64,000 bases of DNA, taken from JAJECS01 sp965262745. GTDB taxonomy: Bacteria > Chloroflexota > UBA11872. Below are positions 7,895 through 15,787 of this stretch, piece by piece; the stretch's first letter is position 1, and each line of letters starts with the position of its first letter. Location: contig OZ253558.1 of NCBI GenBank assembly GCA_965262745.1, positions 1,736,001-1,800,000 on the forward strand, read 5' to 3'. Position numbers and translations under genes: made by a program. The notes under the pieces were generated by a model. It did not search any database. It was given only the letters and a program-made list of their open reading frames with translations, and was not told where the DNA came from.

Positions 7895-9079
7895 TCAGCG
7901 CGACTTTGGTCGGAAGATCACCAGGCTGGCCGTATAGCCGTGCACGAAGTTGGCCCCGCCGATGGGTCCAAGCTCACCGCCGCAGAAGAACCCGCTGACG
8001 GGCACCGCGCTCCCGAGCGCCTGCCGGATCATTGAGATATCGCCGTCGGGCCGGCCGTACATTCGCGCGCCTCGGCCATTGCAGGTAAACAGCAGCGCTC
8101 CGGCCGCTTCCGACTCGAACGCCTGCGGGGTGAGGAGCAACTCCAGATCCTCCTGAGCCGTCGCCGCGTCGCGCACGTGAAACTGCACCGTGTCGTTCAG
8201 GCTCACGCTCCCGGTCACGGCCAGCGCACCCGAGCCGGCGTCGGCACCCATGAGACCGCGGATGAGGAATCCCCCGCGGCCCCAGTCACGCTCGTTGGAC
8301 GAGATCGCGTGGCCCAGCATCACGCCCGTGCGCATAAGCTCCTGGTCCTTTTCGGCGGCCTCGGAGAACACCTGGCGCAGCACATCGAGCGGCCGCTCCC
8401 CGTCGAGCTGGGAGATGATATTGCCCCGCACGGCGGTCACGGTGCGCGGAGAGCCGACGGGTCGGCACCCCTGGGAGACGACGACGCTCACGTCCACCGC
8501 GCCGCGCAGCGCCACCCCAACGACCCCGCGATCGGCGATGGCCTCGTCGTTCGCCAGGCGATTCTCCCCGGCGGTGTGCGCCCAACTGGCGACGCCACCG
8601 ATGAGCGGCACGCCCGGCGCGAGCTCATTCATCCGCTCCGCCAGTTGCTCCGTCTGCACGGTAAAGGGGTCAACCAGCGCAATCACCGCCGCGGCGCCCC
8701 GCAGCTGCGCCGCCGCCGCCTCGCCGTCCTCGAGCAGCGCCGCGAGGTCCGGCAGCGGATCGATCTGAACGCCCGGCATCGAGCCCACAAGCAGCGCCGT
8801 GGCCGCCTCGTCCTCGATCTCGCGCCCAGCCGCCACCACACTCTCGGCGGTGCAGGCCAGGAAATGGCGCGCCGGAATGGCCTGGCGCACGGCTTCGATA
8901 ATGGGCGTGATCGAGGCGCTGTCCGGCGGCCGCACGAACGCCACGGCCAGATCCAGCACGTCATCCCCGCCCTGAACCTGGTCCCGAAGATCAGCCGCAA
9001 TGGCGTCCGGCGCGTGCTCCAGCGAAGCCGCCGACCAAAACTTCATTCGGACGGCCGTGCCCGTGTCGTCACTCCCCAT
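7895..9079 (-). CDS. FIST N/C-domain sensory protein
   Basis: A 394-residue protein with both halves of the FIST module: the N-terminal part (VLDLAVAFVRPPDS, HFLACTAESVVAAGREIE) and the C-terminal part ending GFFCGGELGPIGGANFVHGYTAS. FIST domains are thought to bind small ligands, perhaps amino acids, and pass the signal to kinases, cyclases or chemoreceptors. Here it is a stand-alone cytoplasmic protein without signal peptide or output domain. Start is ATG 9079; a Met 11 residues later (MKFWSAAS) is also possible. It is convergent with the SBP gene. Confidence 0.85.
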   Translation of the reverse strand: MGSDDTGTAVRMKFWSAASLEHAPDAIAADLRDQVQGGDDVLDLAVAFVRPPDSASITPIIEAVRQAIPARHFLACTAESVVAAGREIEDEAATALLVGSMPGVQIDPLPDLAALLEDGEAAAAQLRGAAAVIALVDPFTVQTEQLAERMNELAPGVPLIGGVASWAHTAGENRLANDEAIADRGVVGVALRGAVDVSVVVSQGCRPVGSPRTVTAVRGNIISQLDGERPLDVLRQVFSEAAEKDQELMRTGVMLGHAISSNERDWGRGGFLIRGLMGADAGSGALAVTGSVSLNDTVQFHVRDAATAQEDLELLLTPQAFESEAAGALLFTCNGRGARMYGRPDGDISMIRQALGSAVPVSGFFCGGELGPIGGANFVHGYTASLVIFRPKSR

Positions 9080-9383
9080 GCCGTGAATCTACACCGTCAG
9101 CGCGGATCGGTTCACGCGGGGACCCGGCACAACCACCGCCTCATCAAGACTTGCGCCAAAGCCTATCCGAATAAGCCCAAGCCATCTGGCTCAATGACGC
9201 GGGATTCACCGCAGCAGCCGCCTCAGCATCACCCGCGCCGCCGACCCGCGCTTCCACGGCACTAAGCAGTCGGAATTGCCGGCACGAGAGCGACTTCGCC
9301 ACTGCAGGCGACATCCACCCTAATACGCTTCCCATAGGGAACCTTTGCCCAACCAGACGCATCAACCTGAACGGCTTTCAGCG
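9080..9383. other. 304-bp gap without a supported gene
   Basis: This lies between two leftward genes: downstream of the split NTPase gene and upstream of the FIST gene, so it should carry the FIST promoter. A minus-strand frame at 9144-9365 is open, but its composition (AGDAEAAAAVNPASL) and lack of a Shine-Dalgarno do not support it. No repeat or clear hairpin terminator was found. Confidence 0.4.
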
Positions 9384-10928
9384 TCACAGGCCGTATACGC
9401 CCCAGTCACGCTCCCGCTGAAGCGCATGGTCGATCCGCCGTTGGGCATGCTCATGTATAGCGGGACCTACGGCAGCGATCCGTGGATCGACAGACTTGGC
9501 AAATCCCGCGAAACGCTCGCGCCGCTCTTCCCAATAGTTCGACTCGTTACCGGTCCACGAAGCCCAAATTCCAATAGGCGACATAATCGCGGAAGCGATT
9601 CGGCCAGGTTGCCATCCAGCGTCACAAGCAGCTCGAATTTTCTGATCCGACACACCACCAGCAAACCCAGCCTCATGTACCTTGGCAAGCTTTTCCATAG
9701 TCAGCAGAAGACTAAACACTGCAACATCTTCTCCAACGATCCGTGAGACCATCGATGCCAATGCAAATGAGCTTTCCTCTTGTATGACGGCCAGAGCATT
9801 GACTCTCTGCTGCGTCGACAGTTTGTCAAATGCCTTTTCAATGTCACGTTCGATACGATAAGACTCCCTCACCGAGTCCGATGCCAGATAGGTAAGAAGC
9901 CACTCAGCAAATAATCTTGGCTCACTCTCGAAGACAATCGGAGTCGCCCAATGCCTCGCTGGGGCACGCAGCATCGCCGCCCTCCAATCCTCAAAAAGAT
10001 CATCCGGAACGCGAGGATCCTCTTCGTGCCTCCAAAGAGTCGCCCCCGTAGTCTCGGCCACGTCTGGTGATGGATGATTCAGCAACTGTCGAATGGTTGA
10101 TCTCGGGATTTCATATCTTCGCACTAGATTTTCAATCAATCCTGGGAATCTTGAAGCAACTTCCAATGCCATATTTAGTTCAATGTCACGAGCGTCCACA
10201 GCAGCTAGAACGACAGCTATACCTGCGCTTTGAGCCTGCTCTGATTCTAGGGCTCGAATCACTATAGATTGTGCTCGATCACGATCCTTTGTTCGCGCAG
10301 ACCGTAGCAACGGTTCAACGACTTCAGCGCTCAGTCCACCATCGATCGCCTGCTCAACCCATGTATATGGATCGTCGGTTCGCCGGGCAATCTCAGCAGC
10401 GAATTCATCTGTCATATCGGGCCAAGTCTTTTTGACTTCGGCAGCTTGTCGATTGGCTTCCAAGACCGCAGCTAGTACTCGCTCAGGACCTTGCGGTTCG
10501 GAATCACGTGCCAGCTTCCGTGCTTTCGCACGCCATTCGCGGTCTTGCCGCTCCATCCCCTTCATCCCATCGCTCGCGAATACTGAGTGATCCTTCTGCG
10601 GATAGAGGATTTCAAAGATGCTCGGCACTGAGACATCAACCCCAAGCTCAGCACGTTGCGCAAATTCGCTAATGCTTGCAAGAATCCCTGGATGATCCGA
10701 GAATTTCTTGGTGAGGTCAGCCGCCATGCCTACGGCGTGCGACTGCATCAATTCCTGGATATCGTCTGGCGGCGCTTCTGATCTGGATCCAAAGTACGCC
10801 CAATTTGCAAGCATCTCAATAAGAACCGAATAGTCCTCTGGGCCTTTGGTTGGCACCGCGTTTAGAATGGCCGGCCAAAGTTCGATAAGCCCGTTCAGAC
10901 ATTCATGCGAGACCAACCCGAATTGCAT
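9384..10928 (-). CDS. C-terminal helical part of the split nuclease-like/NTPase protein
   Basis: A 514-residue, almost entirely helical protein without motifs of its own; the repeated 30-40-residue helical pairs (for example PYTWVEQAIDGGLSAEVVEP) are the sort of superhelical array that forms the sensor half of STAND NTPases. Its start overlaps the end of the upstream gene by 34 bp in another frame. Sequence just before its ATG is open back to a TGA and lacks a good Shine-Dalgarno. The join reads naturally if the upstream DAGSGM segment continues into TMQFGLVSHECLNGLIELWP. I therefore think this is the 3' part of one gene interrupted by a one-base frameshift; a coupled second gene is the alternative. 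Confidence 0.65.
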   Translation of the reverse strand: MQFGLVSHECLNGLIELWPAILNAVPTKGPEDYSVLIEMLANWAYFGSRSEAPPDDIQELMQSHAVGMAADLTKKFSDHPGILASISEFAQRAELGVDVSVPSIFEILYPQKDHSVFASDGMKGMERQDREWRAKARKLARDSEPQGPERVLAAVLEANRQAAEVKKTWPDMTDEFAAEIARRTDDPYTWVEQAIDGGLSAEVVEPLLRSARTKDRDRAQSIVIRALESEQAQSAGIAVVLAAVDARDIELNMALEVASRFPGLIENLVRRYEIPRSTIRQLLNHPSPDVAETTGATLWRHEEDPRVPDDLFEDWRAAMLRAPARHWATPIVFESEPRLFAEWLLTYLASDSVRESYRIERDIEKAFDKLSTQQRVNALAVIQEESSFALASMVSRIVGEDVAVFSLLLTMEKLAKVHEAGFAGGVSDQKIRAACDAGWQPGRIASAIMSPIGIWASWTGNESNYWEERRERFAGFAKSVDPRIAAVGPAIHEHAQRRIDHALQRERDWGVYGL

Positions 10929-12769
10929 AGTCCACTCATGCCCGAACCGGCATCCATATTGATCGATTCACACTTAGGACTCATAGCGCGACACAGCGCC
11001 TCAAGTCCAACTTGTGGATCTCCAGAATTGTCAGCGTATCTGACCGCTACATCCGCTAAGATCCTCCGTCGCTTAAGTTGCTCGCCTTCAGAATGCGGTG
11101 CACTCTCGACCCAGTCCTTAACTATTCGGAGTGGATGATCGGTTTGCGAGTTCTGGGGACGCCGGTCGCCGACAGCCCTTTCGAGCAACATCTGAAGTGT
11201 TTTCACAGAACCTGTCAGAAGCGAATGCGGCGCTATCCCTGTCAACCATTCAGGTCGGGCATCCAGCGCAAAAGCAGCCTGTCGCTCACCAATCCGAGCA
11301 TATCCCTTGAAATCATCGGCAGACCCGTTACGGAGAAGGATCGGCTCGATTGTCGCGCTTGGGACCTGCGCTCCCATGAGAGCGGCACCCACCAGGGCTC
11401 CTGCAACTCCCGATTCGTCCAAGTGGGGTAGTGCCAACTCGAACGGAAGGTTCTGATAGGGCTGGTCAGAAAAGAAGGCATCGCCGACAGCGGCGAAGCG
11501 CAACTCAAGCGGCCAAACCGTGACTTTGTCCGCCAAGAAGGTAGCTCGAAGCACTCCCGTATGCCCTAGCAGGCCCAACGACCTTTTCGATCTAGCCATG
11601 TCTAGCCCGAGGACGTTCGCGATGTCGTCCAACGACGCCCCACGATCACCGGCGAGCGCCATCACCGCCAAGACCTGCATACCATCCGATTCGCCGACCC
11701 GTGTAAGCACCATCGAAATCTCACGAAGCAACAATTCCCCTGAAAGAAGGGGGCGCAGGTCGCCGCGCCAAGCAACGTCACAGAGTGTTGCCGTCAAACC
11801 AGGCCGGCCGCCCGACTGGTTCACGATCGCACGCTGAAGTTCAACAGGCCCAGCAATACCCGCCGCTCTCACAATTTCCAAGATTTCATCCCGGGACAGC
11901 ACCTGGAGCTCGAGCACCGAGTCCTGGGAAGCAGCAAGGGCTCTCGTTACTCTATTGACGTCGCCGGGCCAAGTCACGCCGACAATTCGAAACTCAGCGC
12001 CTATCTCTGCCCTCAGTTGCCGAAGGCTGCCGAGGCTGTTCTGGTCAGCATGAGCGTCATCGACAACGATAGCGTGCGGGCCTAGAGCGCGAACAGCATT
12101 CGTGACACGTTCTCTATCAGAATCGACCATGAAAAGCCAGTCTTGATCGACAAACTGCCGTAGCAAATGCGTTTTGCCCGAGGCCGGATGCCCCGAAACC
12201 ACAATGTCACCCGAACTATCGGCTAACCATTGCTTGTCCGCATCACGTCCAACTAAAGGCAAGTGGTTCATGAGCCGCGATGACAAGGGAACTGGCGAGA
12301 TTGCCGACGGCGCGCCGCTCAGCCCAAGCAGTTCGCGGGTCCATCGTGGTTCTTGGTAGAGCAAGTCCGCGAACGCCTGCCTGCCGTGGACGTTTAGAAG
12401 CCGAAAGTCTTCATCAACAGCGGCTCCGCGCAGGCGCTCAATCAGAGTCCCGGTCGCGTCTTGGGTCGTCGCGACCACGACATGCCGAGCTCCGACGTTC
12501 TGTGCCTGCCGCTTGTGGCTTTGAAGGCTGCCGACGAGGTTCCTCGCGACATCGCGCCCTGTCGTTGCGACGAGAATCGTCGGTATATCGGGGTCTGAAG
12601 CGTCAAGCCCATCCATCCCCAGATCGTGCCCGCCTTCGACTGGCGTGAGCCTCGGATAGTGTTTGCGCAAGATATCCTGCGCACAATGCTCGAACGCTTC
12701 CGGATCTGGACCGGCAGCCAGTCCTTCCAGTATTGCTTTGTAGTGCGGGTCGCGTATCACGCCGATCAA
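10895..12769 (-). CDS. nuclease-like domain plus P-loop NTPase (STAND/NACHT-like), probably frameshifted
   Basis: A 624-residue frame. Residues 1-140 resemble an Mrr-type restriction-endonuclease-like fold (AFEHCAQDILRKHYPRL, then GGHDLGMDGLDASD and a hydrophobic strand ILVATTG), but the usual (Q/E)xK of the active site is not evident. Residues about 170-450 are a P-loop NTPase with Walker A GHPASGKT (near 195) and Walker B HAIVVDDAHAD (near 230), then winged-helix-like and helical sequence. The last dozen residues (LCNSGWSRMNV) look like out-of-frame read-through. With the downstream gene it would make a protein of about 1,130 residues: nuclease-like, STAND ATPase, helical sensor. That layout recalls antiviral STAND proteins (Avs). 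Defence is an inference. Confidence 0.7.
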   Translation of the reverse strand: MIGVIRDPHYKAILEGLAAGPDPEAFEHCAQDILRKHYPRLTPVEGGHDLGMDGLDASDPDIPTILVATTGRDVARNLVGSLQSHKRQAQNVGARHVVVATTQDATGTLIERLRGAAVDEDFRLLNVHGRQAFADLLYQEPRWTRELLGLSGAPSAISPVPLSSRLMNHLPLVGRDADKQWLADSSGDIVVSGHPASGKTHLLRQFVDQDWLFMVDSDRERVTNAVRALGPHAIVVDDAHADQNSLGSLRQLRAEIGAEFRIVGVTWPGDVNRVTRALAASQDSVLELQVLSRDEILEIVRAAGIAGPVELQRAIVNQSGGRPGLTATLCDVAWRGDLRPLLSGELLLREISMVLTRVGESDGMQVLAVMALAGDRGASLDDIANVLGLDMARSKRSLGLLGHTGVLRATFLADKVTVWPLELRFAAVGDAFFSDQPYQNLPFELALPHLDESGVAGALVGAALMGAQVPSATIEPILLRNGSADDFKGYARIGERQAAFALDARPEWLTGIAPHSLLTGSVKTLQMLLERAVGDRRPQNSQTDHPLRIVKDWVESAPHSEGEQLKRRRILADVAVRYADNSGDPQVGLEALCRAMSPKCESINMDAGSGMSGLCNSGWSRMNV

Positions 12770-12893
12770 TTCTGAGGTAGCCAGACAATTCTACTGAGAT
12801 CTTAGTCGATACAGCAGGATTCGTTCGTGTAGGTGCAAAGCCGCGCCCAGCCTCTATGCCGGCTCTCCCAGGAATTCCCGAAGAGAGAGCGTC

Positions 12894-13334
12894 TTAGCCG
12901 CCTATCCGCCACCAGACGAACGCGATCACGCCGGCAAGCACGAGATAGAAAGGCCAGATCGCTACCGAGCCAAGGGTCGCGACCCAGGACTTGGCGGCTG
13001 AGCCGACAGGCGTGACGTCATACAGGTCCGTGACGGTGATGGCGCCGTTGCGGAGCTTGTGCAGGAAGGCGTTGTACGACGCTCTGAAACGCCGCTCCAG
13101 GGCCAAGTAGTACATATCGAGTCCAAGGAAGAGCACCAGCGGCACGTAGGCGATCCACAGATGGTCGAACTCTGTCATGCCCGCGCCGAGGACCAGAATG
13201 GCCGAGATGATGGTGACGCACCAGGTCTTGCAGGAACGGCTGCTGTCAGCCATGCGGGCTATCACCGCCTGCACGATGGACAGATGCGCGTGAACGGCGG
13301 GGGAGTTCTCGTTGGGGGTTGCGTCTTCAGTCAT
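12894..13334 (-). CDS. small membrane protein, three predicted helices
   Basis: A 146-residue protein starting MTEDATPNEN; the ATG at 13334 follows GCGAGGG and is preferred over an ATG 27 bp further upstream. After a helical region (HLSIVQAVIARMADSSRSCK) come two close membrane helices (WCVTIISAILVLGAG and LWIAYVPLVLFLGLDMYYL), a charged helical stretch (ALERRFRASYNAFLHKLR), and a third membrane helix at the C-terminus (VAIWPFYLVLAGVIAFVWW). The 2TM-plus-helix plan recalls SLATT-type proteins found with defence systems, but I cannot confirm that. It lies 124 bp upstream of the NTPase gene on the same strand and may be in its operon. Confidence 0.65.
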   Translation of the reverse strand: MTEDATPNENSPAVHAHLSIVQAVIARMADSSRSCKTWCVTIISAILVLGAGMTEFDHLWIAYVPLVLFLGLDMYYLALERRFRASYNAFLHKLRNGAITVTDLYDVTPVGSAAKSWVATLGSVAIWPFYLVLAGVIAFVWWRIGG

Positions 13335-13479
13335 TGCGCCCTCGCAAGCCGTTTCGTTCAAGCGGACCTATGTCAATCCTATATCGCCACGCGGCGCCGG
13401 CTGGAATCCGGTAGTGGGTCATTTTGCCTATGAGGGTGCGGCATGGCGATCCGTCGGCGCGGGCACGGGGGACGCGAAC

Positions 13480-13505
13480 GGGCAACCACGAGGGTTGCCC
13501 CTACG
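13480..13505. repeat. dispersed palindromic element, copy B
   Basis: GGGCAACC (13480-13487), loop ACGAG, GGTTGCCC (13493-13500), then CTACG. Read on the minus strand it is CGTAGGGGCAACCCTCGTGG, matching the element at 7769-7795 apart from compensated stem changes. Confidence 0.65.
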
Positions 13506-13531
13506 CCGATCGTCTCCGGGCGCGGGGGCCG

Positions 13532-13551
13532 ATTCCCGAGTCCGCGGGAAT
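13532..13551. repeat. inverted repeat, ATTCCCG type
   Basis: ATTCCCG (13532-13538), six-base loop, CGGGAAT (13545-13551), followed by GACGG. This matches the widespread GATTCCCG...CGGGAATGAC class of short dispersed palindromes found in many bacterial genomes. Confidence 0.6.
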
Positions 13552-13591
13552 GACGGTCGGAGAGCGGCTGAACCGGTGGGGTCCTGTCGCT

Positions 13592-13618
13592 GTGGTTCGA
13601 CAGGCTCACCACGAACGG
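13592..13618. repeat. inverted repeat, GTTCGACAGGCTCACCACGAAC type
   Basis: GGTTCGACAGGCTCACCACG followed by AACGG: arms GTTCG (13595-13599) and CGAAC (13612-13616). A second partial copy of the inner segment, GGGCTCACCGCGACC, follows at 13621-13635. I recognise this as a recurrent dispersed element in environmental bacterial genomes. Confidence 0.55.
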
Positions 13619-13706
13619 ACGGGCTCACCGCGACCGGGCGGGCAGGCCGCAATCCGGCGTGTATCGAGGCCGGAAGCTTCACGTCCGCAGGGGTTTCTTG
13701 GTATCG

Positions 13707-13731
13707 TCTAGACAGCCTTCAGGCTGCTAGA
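13707..13731 (+). promoter_or_regulatory. leader hairpin before the DUF5069 gene
   Basis: CAGCCT (13713-13718), TC loop and AGGCTG (13721-13726) pair perfectly and extend, after a bulge, with TCTA/TAGA. It ends 20 bp before the ATG, just ahead of the GAGGAG ribosome binding site, so it could affect translation start. Function inferred from position only. Confidence 0.4.
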
Positions 13732-13751
13732 GCGACGCGAGGAGCGAGCAG

Positions 13752-14192
13752 ATGGCGAAGATGATTCCGCTCATTGGATCAAGCGAAGCCGGACCGCTGG
13801 GGGCGATGCACCTGCCGAGGCTGTGGCTGAAAGTGACGCTGTCGGCCAGTGGCGCGCTCCACGACGACTACGACGAGTGCGGCGCGGGGTTCGACCAGAT
13901 GGCGCTGGACGGCCTGGGCGTCGATCGCGATGCCGCGCTGGACTTTCTCAAGTCGAACATGCCGACCTATCCCCAGTTCGAGCAGTGGGTCGTCGATCAG
14001 AACGGCGGCAGCATCGACCAGTCGGTGATTGACGCCTCGAACGCGGCGATTGCCGGCTACGAGCACGGCGACGACATCGTGTCGGCGATCTCGGCCGGGG
14101 CCGCGACGAACGCCGACCACGCCATCAAGGACGCCGTGACGCTGAACGCGCTTGAGGACTGGAACGACATCCACGCTTCCCTGACGGGATAG
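13752..14192 (+). CDS. DUF5069 family protein
   Basis: A 146-residue protein beginning MAKMIPLIGSSEAGPLGAMH, followed by LPRLWLKVTL, DQMALDGLGVD and PTYPQFEQWV, the conserved core of the DUF5069 family. The family is small, cytoplasmic and of unknown function. The ATG is preceded by GAGGAG, a strong ribosome binding site. It is rightward and monocistronic: a terminator-like hairpin follows at 14221, before the dehydrogenase gene. Nothing in the sequence points to a cofactor or catalytic site. Confidence 0.85.
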   Translation: MAKMIPLIGSSEAGPLGAMHLPRLWLKVTLSASGALHDDYDECGAGFDQMALDGLGVDRDAALDFLKSNMPTYPQFEQWVVDQNGGSIDQSVIDASNAAIAGYEHGDDIVSAISAGAATNADHAIKDAVTLNALEDWNDIHASLTG

Positions 14193-14220
14193 GCGTTCAA
14201 CCAGCGACGGAAGACGGGGT

Positions 14221-14261
14221 GCGGGCGGTCCTCTGAGGCCCGTCCGCGCCTCGTATTTTCT
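14221..14261 (+). terminator. candidate rho-independent terminator
   Basis: GCGGGCGG (14221-14228) pairs with CCGTCCGC (14240-14247) including one G-U, with an 11-nt loop. A short spacer and the T-rich run TATTTTCTT (14253-14261) follow. It would separate the DUF5069 gene from the dehydrogenase gene. Confidence 0.55.
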
Positions 14262-14276
14262 TAAAGGGGTCTAGCG

Positions 14277-15167
14277 ATGGCGGACATGGCGCAGCGGATC
14301 GGTGTTGTGGGCGTGGGGCGAATGGGCGCGAACATGGCGCGTCACCTGCGCGACGAGGGCTATGCGGTTTCCGCCGTATACGACGTTCAGCGCGAGTTGG
14401 CCGAGTCGCTTGCCGGCGAGCTTGATTGTCAGGCCCCGGAGACCCTCGCCGGAGTAACCGCGGCGTCGGACGTCATCATCACCGTCGTCACCGACGATGC
14501 CGCGATGTACCAGATTTTCGGCGAGAGCGGCGACAGTCTGTTGATCGGCGCGGAGGGCAGGGTCTTCATCAATTGCGCCACGATCACGCCGCAGGTCCAC
14601 GTGGACGTCGAGGCGCTGGCGGAGAGCGCCGGTGCGAACAGCCTGGAAACCTGCATGGCCAGCAGCATCACCCAGGCCCGCGATGGGACGCTCTATCTGA
14701 TGTGCGGCGGGCGCGAAGAGGTCTACCAGCGCGTCGAGCCGCTGCTGGAGAGCCTGAGCATCTCGCGTCGTTACATCGGCTCCGCGGGAACGGCGGCGCA
14801 GGTGAAGGCGCTGGTCAACATGGTGATGAACATCAACACCGCCGGGCTTGCCGAGGGCCTGGGCCTTGGCTCCGCGCTGGGGCTCGATCTGGAAGTGCTC
14901 CAGACGGTCTTCTCACAGACGGGGGCGAACTCGCGGGTGCTCGAAACCGACGGCGAGGACATGGTCATCCGGGACCACGAAACGTATTTCTCGTCGTCGC
15001 ACGCGGCCAAGGACTCGGGCATCGCCCTGTCGCTGGCCGACGACACCGGTCTCGACCTGCCGCTGGCGAAGGCGACGAAGGCGCAGTACGACAAGATGAT
15101 CGCCATCGGCAAGGGCGAGTTGGACAAGTCGGGCGTTGCGGAGCTGACCTTCCCCGGACGCAGCTGA
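14277..15167 (+). CDS. NAD(P)-dependent beta-hydroxyacid dehydrogenase (3-hydroxyisobutyrate dehydrogenase family)
   Basis: A 296-residue protein with the Rossmann nucleotide-binding motif GVVGVGRMGANMARHL at the N-terminus, the substrate-site helix near CMASSITQARDGTLYLMCGG, and the conserved lysine segment VKALVNMVMNINTAGLAEGL, where Lys acts as catalytic acid/base. The C-terminal helical domain includes HAAKDSGIALSLADDTGLDLP. The family oxidises 3-hydroxyisobutyrate, tartronate semialdehyde or related beta-hydroxyacids; the exact substrate is not decidable from sequence. AAAGGGG precedes the ATG. A cupin gene follows on the same strand after a hairpin. Confidence 0.9.
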   Translation: MADMAQRIGVVGVGRMGANMARHLRDEGYAVSAVYDVQRELAESLAGELDCQAPETLAGVTAASDVIITVVTDDAAMYQIFGESGDSLLIGAEGRVFINCATITPQVHVDVEALAESAGANSLETCMASSITQARDGTLYLMCGGREEVYQRVEPLLESLSISRRYIGSAGTAAQVKALVNMVMNINTAGLAEGLGLGSALGLDLEVLQTVFSQTGANSRVLETDGEDMVIRDHETYFSSSHAAKDSGIALSLADDTGLDLPLAKATKAQYDKMIAIGKGELDKSGVAELTFPGRS

Positions 15168-15178
15168 ACTCGCGGGCA

Positions 15179-15198
15179 CGCCGCCAGGTCGCGGCGTA
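15179..15198 (+). terminator. hairpin between dehydrogenase and cupin genes
   Basis: ACGCCGC (15179-15185), six-base loop, GCGGCGT (15192-15198): a perfect 7-bp stem without a T-run. It may attenuate read-through into the cupin gene. Confidence 0.4.
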
Positions 15199-15218
15199 TT
15201 CCTAAGGGAGATTGCCTC

Positions 15219-15620
15219 GTGCCCATCGTGCGCATCGCCGAGCAGCCCGCGACTCCATGGCGGCCGGGTCAGATCCTGCGCCAGGCGATCGGGGCCGACG
15301 AGGGCTCGACCTCGCTATCCATGCAACATTTCACAGTGCATCCCGGGAGCCACACGCCGCTGCACCGGCACGACGTGGACGAGGCGATATTGCTTCTGAG
15401 CGGCTGCATTGACGTGTACATCGACGACGCCTGGCGCACGGTCGGGCTGGGAGACATATGTCTGTTTCCCGCGGGAAGCCCTCACGCCTTCACCGGCACC
15501 GGCGACGGCCCCGCGGAAGTTCTGACGGTGTTCCCGGTGCCCGCCGCCCTTACAGCCGTGCACACCACGTATCTCGAAGGGGAGCCGCCGATACCCTGGT
15601 CGGACCCTGAACGGGTCTGA
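15219..15620 (+). CDS. cupin-domain protein
   Basis: A 133-residue single cupin barrel. Motif 1 is readable as HTPLHRHDVDEAILLLSG, with two His and one Glu as metal ligands, and motif 2 as GDICLFPAGSPHAFTGTG, with the last His. Small cupins of this kind bind a divalent metal and may be isomerases, dioxygenases or sugar/ligand sensors; the substrate is unknown. The start is GTG 15219 with TAAGGGAG upstream. It lies 51 bp after the beta-hydroxyacid dehydrogenase gene on the same strand and may act with it. Confidence 0.88.
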   Translation: MPIVRIAEQPATPWRPGQILRQAIGADEGSTSLSMQHFTVHPGSHTPLHRHDVDEAILLLSGCIDVYIDDAWRTVGLGDICLFPAGSPHAFTGTGDGPAEVLTVFPVPAALTAVHTTYLEGEPPIPWSDPERV

Positions 15621-15787
15621 GCAGCCAACGGCTTCCCGGATTGACGAGGCTGTTCCAGCTAAATCCGGACACCGTCGCAGGTTTGCCTATCCGTCGGAGC
15701 GGCTCCTACACTTCCAGGGCGAACCTCATCGAGTTCTGAGAGAACTGCGGGCGGGCCTCTATGGCTTCCGCCGGGGGAGGGAATGCT

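Larger units (their letters stand above)
13335..13751. other. 417-bp divergent spacer packed with small palindromes
   Basis: No supported gene. The spacer separates the leftward membrane-protein gene from the rightward DUF5069 gene and so should hold both promoters. It contains three unrelated small inverted repeats (13480, 13532, 13595) and a leader hairpin (13707), each listed separately. Weak open frames here are interrupted by these repeats and show no Shine-Dalgarno. Confidence 0.6.

Noticed and set aside
9144..9365. 73-codon minus-strand frame in the gap before FIST
   Set aside because: No Shine-Dalgarno and low-complexity Ala-rich sequence.
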